Positions 8,604 through 16,183 of a stretch of DNA of 32,691 nt are shown piece after piece. The stretch's first letter is position 1, and each line of letters begins with the position of its first letter. Position numbers and translations under genes: made by a program. This DNA comes from a virus. The notes under the pieces are model-generated. The model was not told the DNA's origin, did no database searches, and was given only the letters and a program-made list of their open reading frames with translations. The stretch is from positions 1 through 32,691 of IMG/VR virus record IMGVR_UViG_3300009373_000023; one strand, 5' to 3'.

Positions 8604-9805
8604 TCTTCTCCTTTTAGAAATTCATAGAACTGCACATACCTTTGCCATAGGTCTGCTGCTGTTTGCCCTTTGATTATATGGTTGAAGTGGTCAGGCACAT
8701 AGTTCCACCAATTAGCAAAGTTCTCGTCTATTATCTTGATTCCATACTTCGCAGGGTCATCATAAACAGGACATCCGGGATAAGGTGTGAAGGTAGATAG
8801 TGTCCACTTATCCGGCTTTGTCTCCTTTATGAACTTCATATTCTCATAAAGTGTGTTGTTGTCCTCTCCCGGTAAACCGGCCACAAAGTATGTCTTAGCC
8901 CTCAATCCTACTAAATGCAATATCTCAATAGCCTGTTTGTGGTCCTCTGCCAGTTCCTTCTTATTGTTCAGCACAAGAACCTTATTATCAGCACTCTCTA
9001 CACCTAAACCACATTCCTCACAGCCCGACTCTTTCATCAATCGAGCCATGTTCTCGGTTAAGAGCTTAGACCTAGTGTGGCATTTATATCGAATACCCAA
9101 CTTACCTACTTCGAGACACAATCTGGTAAAGTTAGGGTGGACTGTAAAGTTATCATCCTCAAACCTGAAATGTCTTATGCCTCTGTGTTGGAGTTCTTTC
9201 AGTTCTTCAACTATATTTTCGGAACTTCGGTAAATTACCGGAACTTGATGGATATTTCCGCAAAAAGAGCAACTATATGGGCAACCACGACTACCTATTA
9301 TAGTCATAGCCTTTTCGCCAGTTCCATACCTTTCACCGGGAAACAAAGTCTCACTGAAAGGATCGGCTATCATATCCCAAGCAGGAAAGGGAACATCATC
9401 AAGGTTCAGGATTCTCGGCATCTGCATGAATGTATTACCTTTGCCTTTGAGTATATCGAGTATGGCATATTCACCTTCACCCTTTACTATGTGGTCAAAG
9501 AATCCAAGACAATCCCCAGGCAATAGAGAAGCATGAGCACCACCTATGACCGTCTTGGCATTGGGATACTGTGTCTTGGCCGATATTGCTAACTCTTTGG
9601 CCACCGATATTTGAGGGGTAGCTGAAGTAAAGCCATAGTATCTTGCTTCCGGCAGTTGACCAGCCCTATCCCTGAAATCCACTATACGCACCTTGTATCC
9701 CTCTTTGTGAGCCATAGCCCCTACATATAATAAGGATAGAGGGAAATACATCTTGGGGTTAGCAGATACCCAATCGGGCAGACTTACAAGAACTAAATCT
9801 AACAC
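8594..9805 (-). CDS. B12-binding-type radical SAM enzyme
   Basis: 403 aa with a GTG start inside the end of the upstream gene (AGGAAG upstream). Residues about 1-125 are a Rossmann-like cobalamin-binding-type domain (LVLVSLPDW, PLSLLYVGAMAHKEGYKVRI, VIGGAHASLLP, HIVKGEGEYAI). Residues about 165-390 are the radical SAM core: CPYSCSFC at 175-182 is the cluster motif, followed by FRFEDDNF, GLGVESADNKVL and YFVAGLPGEDNNTL, the usual strand motifs. A DxHxxG cobalamin signature is not present (the corresponding stretch is different), so whether B12 binds is open. Members modify lipids, sugars, nucleosides or natural products, often by methylation. It is co-transcribed with glycosyltransferases. Confidence 0.88.
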   Translation of the reverse strand: MLDLVLVSLPDWVSANPKMYFPLSLLYVGAMAHKEGYKVRIVDFRDRAGQLPEARYYGFTSATPQISVAKELAISAKTQYPNAKTVIGGAHASLLPGDCLGFFDHIVKGEGEYAILDILKGKGNTFMQMPRILNLDDVPFPAWDMIADPFSETLFPGERYGTGEKAMTIIGSRGCPYSCSFCGNIHQVPVIYRSSENIVEELKELQHRGIRHFRFEDDNFTVHPNFTRLCLEVGKLGIRYKCHTRSKLLTENMARLMKESGCEECGLGVESADNKVLVLNNKKELAEDHKQAIEILHLVGLRAKTYFVAGLPGEDNNTLYENMKFIKETKPDKWTLSTFTPYPGCPVYDDPAKYGIKIIDENFANWWNYVPDHFNHIIKGQTAADLWQRYVQFYEFLKGEEWR

Positions 9806-10371
9806 GACTTCACTTCCTGTATTATGTTCAAACCTAAAATAATCTCAGGGCTTTCCTTTACATTGCCAAGCACTTTGAAAAATGAATGTTCCAATTCTTG
9901 AGATTTGCAAACATACGCAAATGAGTTTGCATCATATTGTTCACCGGATAAAATAGGTTCGTAAGTTAAAGCTATATTATTCCATCTAATAACTCCATAA
10001 AGAACTCCTTTCTTATCTCCTGCTGCATATGCAAAATATTCATGGAAATATTCAATAATGTCTCCTTCTTTAACTTGCTTACCATCAATATCGAATAAAC
10101 CTTCTATTTCTCGTTGTTCCGTTAGTCTTGTATCATCAAGTATATCTTGTTTGATTTGAATACGGCTACGACGTTCTTCAAATGTTTCAGTTTCACGATT
10201 AATCTCTTTTTGAAGTTTGTGATGTATAGATTCTCTTAACCATTGAGGATAACGTGAATCTGCCCTAATCTGCTCATAATACTCAGCCTGTTCTTTTTCG
10301 TATTGTTCAATAGACCCGATACTACCTACCATGTATGTTGTTTCCAGAAGAGGATTATAATTTATTTCCAT
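9799..10371 (-). CDS. YopX-like domain protein with coiled-coil N-terminus
   Basis: 190 aa. The first 90 residues are charged and helical (EQYEKEQAEYYEQIRAD, ETFEERRSRIQIKQDI). From about residue 92 the pattern LFDIDGKQVKEGDII...GVLYGVIRW...FFKVLGNVKESPEII matches the YopX fold: D-x-x-G-K-x-x-x-E-G-D-I near the start and a V-x-G-N-x-x-E-x-P-E-x-x ending. YopX proteins are common phage accessory proteins of unknown function, usually in early regions; finding one in a late operon is unusual. Lower G+C and plainer codons than its neighbours suggest later acquisition. It overlaps the glycosyltransferase upstream by 10 bp. Confidence 0.65.
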   Translation of the reverse strand: MEINYNPLLETTYMVGSIGSIEQYEKEQAEYYEQIRADSRYPQWLRESIHHKLQKEINRETETFEERRSRIQIKQDILDDTRLTEQREIEGLFDIDGKQVKEGDIIEYFHEYFAYAAGDKKGVLYGVIRWNNIALTYEPILSGEQYDANSFAYVCKSQELEHSFFKVLGNVKESPEIILGLNIIQEVKSC

Positions 10372-11396
10372 CTCTTGCCGTTGGCTACCTCCTTAAATAA
10401 TTTAACGTAGTCTCTAACAACATTCTCCCGACAATACTTCTTGACTACTGAAGGACGAGTTAATTCTGGTTGAAGGTTATCTATATTCTTGACAGCCTCT
10501 ACATATTCTTCATGCTCATTACAGGCATAACCATCAACACCATCTGTTATAATCTCAGGCAATCCCCCAAGTCTCGGGATTATTACAGGACTTCCGCATA
10601 GTAAAGCCTCTTGAACCTTATGAGAAGTAATCTCAATGTGGTCTGTGTAATACAGCAAAGCCCTACAGGATTGCATCAATTTAATCTTTTCATCATCTGT
10701 TGCTTCACCGATAAAACTAATCAATTTGCCATCACAGAGATCCAAAATTCCCTGTTCATAATCTGTTAAGGGTTTATTCTCTGTGGCTTCAGAACCCCTA
10801 CCACCCACTACATCTAGTGGTAGACCTAACTCCCGACACAACATAACGGCATTGAGATTGCCCTTTTCAGGGTGCATCCTGCCTATTGTGAGTAGCCTGT
10901 CACCCCTCTTACCTACTGGCTTATATACTTCAGGGTCAATGGCTATGGTTTCCTGATAGACTGACTTCTGTTTGTAGACTGTCCATATTGCCTGAACACC
11001 CCACTTAGACCATGACACAAGGTTGTAAGGTGCTTTCTGGTATTTGTAATAGACCGGTGCAGGATGAAACACATTGGCAGTTGGCATATTGCTCATATAC
11101 CTAGCTATCAAGTGGAGATGGCTTATATCCCAAATAACATCGAAGTCATAGAACTTATGTTGCCATTGCTGAAAGGCTGTCTGCTCGGCATGGATAGTCC
11201 TGTCATTATTGACATAGCCAGCGCAGGGCATCATCTCAGCATCATCTGGTAGCCAAGTATCTTTATGGCATAGAACAGTCACTTCATGCTCTTTAACAAG
11301 CTCGGTAGCGAACTCTACCACAAGCCTCTCTAAGCCTGTGTATCGAGCATCCTTAGTATAAGGCATCTCCAATGGGCTAACTAATAGTATCTTCAT
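10362..11396 (-). CDS. GT4 glycosyltransferase, second tandem copy
   Basis: 344 aa, GT-B fold. N-terminal domain starts MKILLVSPLEMPYTKDARYTG; C-terminal domain carries LTIGRMHPEKGNLNAVMLC (donor-domain start), FIGEATDDEKIKLMQSCRALLYY and VQEALLCGSPVIIPRLGGLPEI, the family 4 nucleotide-sugar site. It is clearly a paralogue of the GT4 gene two ORFs upstream (matching RYxGxExL, HLHLIARYMSN versus QHIASRYISN, and KAPYN segments). The start ATGA overlaps the upstream stop by 4 bp. Two diverged copies suggest successive addition of two sugars, or different acceptors. The acceptor is unknown. Confidence 0.88.
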   Translation of the reverse strand: MKILLVSPLEMPYTKDARYTGLERLVVEFATELVKEHEVTVLCHKDTWLPDDAEMMPCAGYVNNDRTIHAEQTAFQQWQHKFYDFDVIWDISHLHLIARYMSNMPTANVFHPAPVYYKYQKAPYNLVSWSKWGVQAIWTVYKQKSVYQETIAIDPEVYKPVGKRGDRLLTIGRMHPEKGNLNAVMLCRELGLPLDVVGGRGSEATENKPLTDYEQGILDLCDGKLISFIGEATDDEKIKLMQSCRALLYYTDHIEITSHKVQEALLCGSPVIIPRLGGLPEIITDGVDGYACNEHEEYVEAVKNIDNLQPELTRPSVVKKYCRENVVRDYVKLFKEVANGKRWK

Positions 11397-11623
11397 CCCT
11401 CTATCAACCTCTTTACTGGCTCACCACAATGAGAACAATATATCCATTTATTATCCATTGGTTTATCACACTTTCTACAGAATGGGTGCGTCTTAGAATA
11501 GCAATCTCGACATTCTATTCCGCCTAGATGGGAATGAGTCAACGCATTTGGGTTATCAGACCAACATTCCCCACTCTTAGAACAATCAAGATCCTTTCCA
11601 CATGAAAAACATCTGCAAATCAT
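11393..11623 (-). CDS. Small zinc-ribbon protein
   Basis: 76 aa containing four Cys pairs: CFSCGKDLDC near residues 5-14, CRDC near 38-41, CRKC near 49-52 and CSHC near 63-66. The pairs would bind two zinc ions as double zinc ribbon or rubredoxin-like knuckles. It has no other recognisable domain. It overlaps the start of the downstream glycosyltransferase by 4 bp (translational coupling). Such proteins often bind nucleic acid or other proteins; its place between two glycosyltransferases gives no firm clue. Confidence 0.6.
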   Translation of the reverse strand: MICRCFSCGKDLDCSKSGECWSDNPNALTHSHLGGIECRDCYSKTHPFCRKCDKPMDNKWIYCSHCGEPVKRLIEG

Positions 11624-11626
11624 TAC

Positions 11627-11824
11627 TCACCCCTTATAAAACCACTTGTTATCGTCTTGGCTTCCTGAGTCTCCTATAAATAGCCATGTATAGTCTGGTA
11701 TTATATCCATCCACCATGTAGGACTCTTCATACAGACATGACCTTCAGTATCTTTATGATGCTCAAAATCCCAATAGCCTGTAGCATATCCTGTCTTGGT
11801 AAAATATTCCTCTTCGTATTCCAT
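11627..11824 (-). CDS. Hypothetical small aromatic-rich acidic protein
   Basis: 65 aa, very rich in Trp, Tyr, Asp and Glu (EYEEEYFTKTGY, PTWWMDIIPDYTWLF). No membrane segment or known motif. Its ATG overlaps the TAA stop of the upstream GT4 gene (TAATG), and it lies 3 bp before the zinc-ribbon gene, so it is embedded in a tightly packed operon. No function can be assigned. Confidence 0.5.
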   Translation of the reverse strand: MEYEEEYFTKTGYATGYWDFEHHKDTEGHVCMKSPTWWMDIIPDYTWLFIGDSGSQDDNKWFYKG

Positions 11825-12834
11825 TACCAGCGCCTACCCTTAGAAACTTCCTCATACAAAGGAATATAGTTGCCCACGATTGACTCAATAGACCACCTAT
11901 CCCTAGTTTCATCATATAACTTATTAGGTTCAAGTTTGTCTACATTGTGCAATGCCCATACGAAATCAGGCACAGTTCTACAGAGATAACCATTGACCCC
12001 ATGAGTCACTATCTCTGAGGCAGCACCAACATCAGATACTATAACTGGCATACCAGACAACATTGCTTCCTGGCACTTATGATTAGTCACTTCTGGATGA
12101 GTAGTTGCATAAATCAATGCCTTGTTAGTCTGTAAGAGTTTCACCTTCTTTTCGTCAGACACTTCACCCAAGAATCGTATAACCTTACCATCACAGTTCT
12201 CTATTATACGAGCCTTATAATCAGCATCAGAGTCAGCACCTACTATATCAAGTGGCTTCCCAACGTCAGAACATATCAATAGGGCATTAAGATTTCCCTT
12301 CTCCTCTGCCATTCTACCAAGCGTAAGAAACCTATTGTTTCGGTGTCTAGGGGATAACCTATACTTTTCAACGTCAAGGGCTATTGAGGGCTGGTAAAGA
12401 GCCTCCTGTCTATATACTCGCTTGAACTCCCGACTAGCCCATTGGGATAGAGCAATGATATTGTATGGTGCTTTAATGTATTGCTGTAATGCCGGAGCGT
12501 GCCAAAAGATATTGAGAGAAGGGAGATTAGAGATATATCGAGATGCTATGTGTTGGTGTGAGAAGTCGTGAACAACGTCATAGTCATAGATAAAACGCTG
12601 ATACTTTAGAAAGGCTTGAATCTCAGCCCTGAGAAATATATCCTCTTCTTGTGGTATATAGGAATAGTGTGTTACTCCATCGGGATACTTGCTATCTCCA
12701 TGGCCGATGATACCGACTTCATGCCCTAGCCTGTTCAACTCATAAGAAAAGGCATAGGCTAACTGCTCTATGCCTGAATATCTCGTTTGTTCATTTATTG
12801 CGAAACCTAACGGACTTACGATTAGAACTTTCAC
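11824..12834 (-). CDS. GT4 glycosyltransferase, first tandem copy
   Basis: 336 aa with a GTG start and AGGA upstream. GT-B fold: MKVLIVSPLGFAINEQTRYS at the N-terminus, FLTLGRMAEEKGNLNALLIC starting the donor-binding domain, and CQEAMLSGMPVIVSDVGAA as the nucleotide-sugar site. Family 4 enzymes transfer a sugar with retention of configuration, using UDP-, GDP- or ADP-sugars. It heads the enzyme insert and has its own promoter about 40 bp upstream (TTGACA-N16-TAAAAT with TG extension), so this block can be expressed independently of the head genes. Confidence 0.88.
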   Translation of the reverse strand: MKVLIVSPLGFAINEQTRYSGIEQLAYAFSYELNRLGHEVGIIGHGDSKYPDGVTHYSYIPQEEDIFLRAEIQAFLKYQRFIYDYDVVHDFSHQHIASRYISNLPSLNIFWHAPALQQYIKAPYNIIALSQWASREFKRVYRQEALYQPSIALDVEKYRLSPRHRNNRFLTLGRMAEEKGNLNALLICSDVGKPLDIVGADSDADYKARIIENCDGKVIRFLGEVSDEKKVKLLQTNKALIYATTHPEVTNHKCQEAMLSGMPVIVSDVGAASEIVTHGVNGYLCRTVPDFVWALHNVDKLEPNKLYDETRDRWSIESIVGNYIPLYEEVSKGRRW

Positions 12835-12862
12835 TCGTTTGTCCTTTCAACCACCACATCCC

Positions 12863-12932
12863 ATCTACTCTATTTTAACATAGAAAAAGGTAATGTCAAA
12901 TATCCTGTGGTTCATCACAGGGCAAGCCTTCA
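12863..12932 (-). repeat. Promoter-bearing direct repeat, copy 1
   Basis: A 70-bp block: 43 bp identical to copy 2 (13208-13250), 7 divergent bases, then 20 bp with one difference. It covers the 3' end of the 73-aa hypothetical gene and the promoter after it. The offset between copies is 345 bp. Confidence 0.85.
12872..12899 (-). promoter_or_regulatory. Sigma70 promoter for the enzyme block
   Basis: On the minus strand TTGACA (12894-12899) is separated by 16 bp from TAAAAT (12872-12877), with TG one base before the -10. The -35 overlaps the TGA stop of the upstream gene. Transcription would begin near 12865, about 30 bp before the GTG of the first GT4 gene. Sequence match is seen; activity is inferred. 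Confidence 0.7.
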
Positions 12933-13117
12933 TCGTGCCGACAAATATGATACTGCGCTCTAACAGTATCTTCTTCATTATCTGCACCCTCATTCAACTT
13001 CCGAGCTTTCCCCACTAGCCGTTTAATCTCAGAAACGGCTAGTGGGTAATTGTCTTTTAACTGTTTCGGTGTCATATCTGGTATGAATAAATCTAACTGT
13101 ATTCTAGTTCCTGCCAT
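12896..13117 (-). CDS. Hypothetical 73-aa protein
   Basis: Started at the ATG at 13117 because TGGAG lies seven bases upstream; a TTG two codons earlier has no usable SD. It opens MAGTRIQLDLFIPDM, has a basic helix (KRLVGKARKLNEGADNEED) and ends EGLPCDEPQDI. The last codons lie in the 70-bp repeat: in the other copy, downstream of the LamG gene, the same frame reads EGLPCDEWKDI before a stop, so a relative of this gene once stood there. It has a promoter copy of its own about 95 bp upstream. No family recognised. Confidence 0.5.
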   Translation of the reverse strand: MAGTRIQLDLFIPDMTPKQLKDNYPLAVSEIKRLVGKARKLNEGADNEEDTVRAQYHICRHDEGLPCDEPQDI

Positions 13118-13207
13118 TACCAAACTCCAAGTAAATGTTTTTCTTTCTGAAAACTTGCCATTGCATCAAATTCATCCCAACCTTGAGTTTCAACCTCCTC
13201 AAGTGCT

Positions 13208-13277
13208 ATCTACTCTATTTTAACATAGAAAAAGGTAATGTCAAATATCCTTCCATTCATCACAGGGCAAACCTTCA
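13208..13277 (-). repeat. Promoter-bearing direct repeat, copy 2
   Basis: Second copy of the 70-bp block at 12863-12932. Its outer edge supplies the TGA stop (13275-13277) of the LamG-like gene, and it holds a gene-end remnant in another frame reading EGLPCDEWKDI then stop. Confidence 0.85.
13217..13244 (-). promoter_or_regulatory. Sigma70 promoter, repeat copy 2
   Basis: Minus-strand TTGACA (13239-13244), 16-bp spacer, TAAAAT (13217-13222) with TG extension; identical to the promoter in copy 1. It points to the 73-aa hypothetical gene and the glycosyltransferase block beyond. Confidence 0.65.
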
Positions 13278-14009
13278 AAGCCAAATATTATATAGACGTC
13301 TTTCTTTTTCAAATAACTTAAAATCTTCCCTTTCATCTATTGCCCTAAGTAGAATATAATGTAATCCTAGATTCCCATTATAAAATCTCGCACCATTACG
13401 TTCTCCACCAATCTCCCATAACTCACCACCAGTAGAAGTGAAGGCTGCTGTGAAGTTTGCTACTGCACCACCATAAGATGGTCCTGTTGCTACTGTTCTA
13501 GTGTTGCTTATCGATCCGTTGACTGATATGCGATTTATGCCCGAATCATTTATCCAAGCTAATCTTGTCCAAGTCAATCTGTCATTGGGAAATTCATCAA
13601 TACGCCTAACGCCAGACAAATCTCCCTCCAAACAGAGGAATGGCGCATCATGGCTGTAAAACTGATAGGCAATATCTACTCCATTACCCAATACCTTTCC
13701 GCAAGGTCTTTCTAAAGAAACTACAGCAGCATCGTTCTTTATCCATATAACAATAGTGAAACTACCTGAGTGTGGTAACTCCTTACCAGTAGTAACTTTA
13801 TCATCTATTCCATCGAAATAAAGATACCATATACCATTCTCATGCCTTCTCCAAGATGCTCCTACCCTTGTTCCGTTATTACAATATGGGCTTTTATCTT
13901 TAACAGTATCTCCATGTCCAGGCAAGCCATTGAAATACAATACTGTACCTAATGGTGGTGGCTCAAATAATAATTTCGGATTAGCTACATCTATTATTGC
14001 ACTCTTCAT
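13275..14009 (-). CDS. LamG/concanavalin A-like jellyroll protein
   Basis: 244 aa. The N-terminal segment TVLYFNGLPGHGDTVKDKSP, then NNGTRVGASW and LYFDGIDDKV, is the typical opening of a LamG-like jellyroll (D-x-S-x-x-x-NNG and FDG-x-D-D). SGSFTIVIWIKND and WTRLAWINDSGINRISVNG continue the pattern of beta strands. In phages such domains act as carbohydrate-binding decoration, fibre or appendage modules. It follows two small probable virion proteins and precedes the glycosyltransferase block, so the glycan it binds might be related to the one those enzymes build. Its stop codon is supplied by the edge of a duplicated 70-bp repeat, so its C-terminus may have been altered. Confidence 0.7.
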   Translation of the reverse strand: MKSAIIDVANPKLLFEPPPLGTVLYFNGLPGHGDTVKDKSPYCNNGTRVGASWRRHENGIWYLYFDGIDDKVTTGKELPHSGSFTIVIWIKNDAAVVSLERPCGKVLGNGVDIAYQFYSHDAPFLCLEGDLSGVRRIDEFPNDRLTWTRLAWINDSGINRISVNGSISNTRTVATGPSYGGAVANFTAAFTSTGGELWEIGGERNGARFYNGNLGLHYILLRAIDEREDFKLFEKERRLYNIWL

Positions 14010-14011
14010 TA

Positions 14012-14554
14012 CTAAGTTCCCGGTATCACTTCACCAATTACTCTGATATATGAACTGTTCTTTACTTTGCCCTCAACACCAGCAGCCCTGTTCGGATTGA
14101 TGGCTACAAGTGTGAACTCACAAGGGAAGTAAGGTAAACTGGCCACCGGTATATAACCACTGAATACATCATCAGAAGTAGTGTTAGTGCCTACTGCTTT
14201 GGCATAAGTTCCTGAGATGTTTATAGGACCGAGTGAACCAGCCGTAATATTACCGGCAGAAGGAACAGCGAAATCCTTAGATTGCGCTGTCCAGTAATAG
14301 TTGATACTGGCTACGAAGCTACCATTCAATCCAGTAAATCTCTGAGCCAGAGCAACCTCGATTAGTTTGGCTCTCATAGAGAAACCAGGATCGAACTTTT
14401 CCTGAATGATATTGACAGCAGTAGTACCGAATGTTGCTATTGAGGAATACTGAACACCATCTGTAGGAACTACACCCACATCCTGAAAACGGAATATGCG
14501 TTCAGTAACGAAATCTACACTGGTGCGAGAACCACCTTTTTTGATGTTATTCAT
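14012..14554 (-). CDS. Probable virion structural protein
   Basis: 180 aa, beta-rich and poor in charged residues apart from the N-terminus (MNNIKKGGSRTSVDFVTER). Segments such as GSFVASINYYWTAQSKDF and YFPCEFTLVAINPN look like a small capsid-decoration or head-completion fold, but no specific family is recognised. SD GGAGGTG stands six bases from the ATG, a strong site as expected for a structural protein. It lies two genes after the major capsid protein and 2 bp before the LamG-like gene. Confidence 0.5.
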   Translation of the reverse strand: MNNIKKGGSRTSVDFVTERIFRFQDVGVVPTDGVQYSSIATFGTTAVNIIQEKFDPGFSMRAKLIEVALAQRFTGLNGSFVASINYYWTAQSKDFAVPSAGNITAGSLGPINISGTYAKAVGTNTTSDDVFSGYIPVASLPYFPCEFTLVAINPNRAAGVEGKVKNSSYIRVIGEVIPGT

Positions 14555-14607
14555 TTTGCACCTCCGTATGCAAATCTTTGGGCGAATACTGGTATTTTAT
14601 TAAACTG

Positions 14608-15045
14608 TTACATGGGGGGTAAAGCACCAGCACCAAGCTCTACTGTGCTTTCAAAGCCCATGCCTTCAAGGTGTGACATTTTACCAGCTGCAATCTGTTC
14701 CCTCATGTGGTTCTCATAGATAGTCTTGAAACAAATGGGAACGTCTACCAGTTCGACACCGGCTATAGCTTGAAGCCTCACTCCCTGACAGTTCAAGGGC
14801 AGAGTCTCCATCGGTGTGAAGGAACATAATCCGTAGATTTCTTTCAAGTCAGACATATTGTAAGTTACCTTCACTCCCTGAACAGTAGAACCGGGAACTC
14901 TCTCGGTAGGTTGTGCCTCTACTACCTTCTCAGCTTCAGCCTTTAATTCATCGGCTATCCTGGCAGCTTCAGCAGGGCTTACAGACTTGAGTTGTCGGGT
15001 GACTTGCTTTTTCACCCTTCTTTTTCTAGGCGTTTCAGTTACCAC
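14608..15045 (-). CDS. Hypothetical protein after the capsid gene
   Basis: 145 aa with a GTG start and an AAGGGGGG SD. The first 50 residues are highly basic then Ala/Glu-rich helical (RKRRVKKQVTRQLKS, PAEAARIADELKAEAEKV). The rest is compact: VTYNMSDLKEIYGLC, LPLNCQGVRLQ, CFKTIYENHMREQIAAGKM. A basic tail with a globular C-terminus would suit a capsid-associated or DNA-contacting head protein; position directly after the capsid gene supports a virion role. No family recognised. Confidence 0.45.
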   Translation of the reverse strand: MVTETPRKRRVKKQVTRQLKSVSPAEAARIADELKAEAEKVVEAQPTERVPGSTVQGVKVTYNMSDLKEIYGLCSFTPMETLPLNCQGVRLQAIAGVELVDVPICFKTIYENHMREQIAAGKMSHLEGMGFESTVELGAGALPPM

Positions 15046-15088
15046 TTTACCCCCCTTTTTACTTATGAATTATTGACAACCCATAGTG

Positions 15089-15136
15089 TTACACCACAGG
15101 CGTTGAGTTCCAATACCAATTCTTAGGCTTAGCCAT
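15089..15136 (-). CDS. Possible 15-aa ORF downstream of capsid
   Basis: A very short frame, MAKPKNWYWNSTPVV, with GAGGTG eight bases before its ATG, in the otherwise empty interval between the capsid gene and the next one. The SD is good and the sequence is protein-like, but 15 codons is too little to be certain. It could be a remnant of a longer gene or a translated leader. Confidence 0.3.
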   Translation of the reverse strand: MAKPKNWYWNSTPVV

Positions 15137-15164
15137 TTCTCTTACACCTCTATTTTATTTTTAG

Positions 15165-15212
15165 AGAGGGGGCTGGAAGTGTTTTACCTGTTGCCAGGGT
15201 TCAGCCCCCTCT
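15165..15212 (-). terminator. Strong hairpin after the capsid gene
   Basis: Perfect 11-bp inverted repeat (15165-15175 with 15202-15212; AGAGGGGGCTG/CAGCCCCCTCT) with a smaller CCTG/CAGG hairpin inside its loop. It begins 13 bp past the capsid stop. No run of U follows on either strand, so it may partly terminate, or protect the 3' end of capsid mRNA from exonucleases. Confidence 0.5.
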
Positions 15213-15224
15213 ACCTTTGTCTAC

Positions 15225-16163
15225 TTAGGCCGAATTTGAACGGCTTGAGGCACAGTTGATTAAACCACCGAAGTCGTTGTTCAGAAGAACAGCCACAAGA
15301 GCCATCTTGTAGCCCAATGTGCTGTATTGCTCAAGCGGGTCGGATACACCACCGGGCTTCTGGTAATACATCCTCAAGGTCTGAGTGCTTAGTTCGGTGA
15401 CTCCGTAGAACTCTTGACCGAACATGAGGACTTCGTAAACATCAGCACCGGACATACCATAGGAACTGCGAACCCGGAGATTATTGGTTTCAGCGAAGTT
15501 AATACCCATCCACTCACCTATCTTACCAGACCGAATTGCCTCTGGCGAGACATACCTGAAGTCATCCCTGATGTCAGGGTCTTCCATAAGGTCTTTGGTA
15601 TTATCGGGATGAATGAGGCAAGTGTAAGGTGGTCTTGCTCCATTCCTACGGAGAGTTCGCTTCATCTCCAACAGTTCAGGAGCATCCAGGTAATTACCAC
15701 TACCGACAGCGCCAGCACCGGAAGTTCCAACCACAGTTGCGGTATCCGCATACTGAATAGTGGTGGCAGAACTAAGGGCATTTCGCACTATAATATCGGC
15801 ACTCTCAGCACCGCACATACCGAACTTCTCAGCATATTCCGCAACTATCGGGTCGTAGGATTGGGTGTTAAGGACATCGGTAATTCGGGCATACTGTCCG
15901 TACTGAGATATGGTGGCTGTCACCGCACTTACAGTGGCGTTGGTTTCCGAACCGGGAGTTCCTTCAGTGAGAGCAGAGGTGCTAGTAGCAATCTTCTCAA
16001 ATCTACGGAACTCTATGGACTTACCCCCCCTGGGTGGTATCGGTCTTTTGACACCGTAGTTCATATATACAGTGTCCAATACGGCTACCGACAGTAACTT
16101 CCTGTCGTAAAACTGCTTCATCTCATTGGCCATACCGCCAGCACCAAGTTGTTCCATCGCCAT
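15225..16163 (-). CDS. Major capsid protein, N4-gp56 family
   Basis: 312 aa. The N-terminal half matches the N4-gp56 capsid family: FYDRKLLSVAVLDTVYMNYG, PIPPRGGKSIEFRRFEKI, LTEGTPGSETNATVSAVTAT, and ISQYGQYARITDVL. LIHPDNTKDLMEDPDIRDDF and YEVLMFGQEFYGVTEL continue the shell domain, followed by PLEQYSTLGYKMALVAVLLN near the C-terminus as in relatives. It forms the head shell (HK97-like fold expected for tailed phages). It directly follows the scaffold-like gene and is followed by a strong hairpin. No maturation protease was seen. Confidence 0.88.
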   Translation of the reverse strand: MAMEQLGAGGMANEMKQFYDRKLLSVAVLDTVYMNYGVKRPIPPRGGKSIEFRRFEKIATSTSALTEGTPGSETNATVSAVTATISQYGQYARITDVLNTQSYDPIVAEYAEKFGMCGAESADIIVRNALSSATTIQYADTATVVGTSGAGAVGSGNYLDAPELLEMKRTLRRNGARPPYTCLIHPDNTKDLMEDPDIRDDFRYVSPEAIRSGKIGEWMGINFAETNNLRVRSSYGMSGADVYEVLMFGQEFYGVTELSTQTLRMYYQKPGGVSDPLEQYSTLGYKMALVAVLLNNDFGGLINCASSRSNSA

Positions 16164-16183
16164 GATCTTATCCCCCTGTTAGT

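Noticed and set aside
9077-9526. 149-codon plus-strand frame
   Set aside because: Antisense to the radical SAM gene with a clear catalytic motif; no SD and no protein-like pattern.
13124-13207. Short protein-like frame ending in TAATG before the 73-aa gene
   Set aside because: No start codon with SD in frame except one giving 14 codons; probably the end of a lost gene.
15414-16097. 227-codon frame on the plus strand
   Set aside because: It is antisense to the major capsid gene, has no SD and codes for a Ser/Thr/Gly/Ile-rich sequence without domain character; a mirror of capsid codon use.
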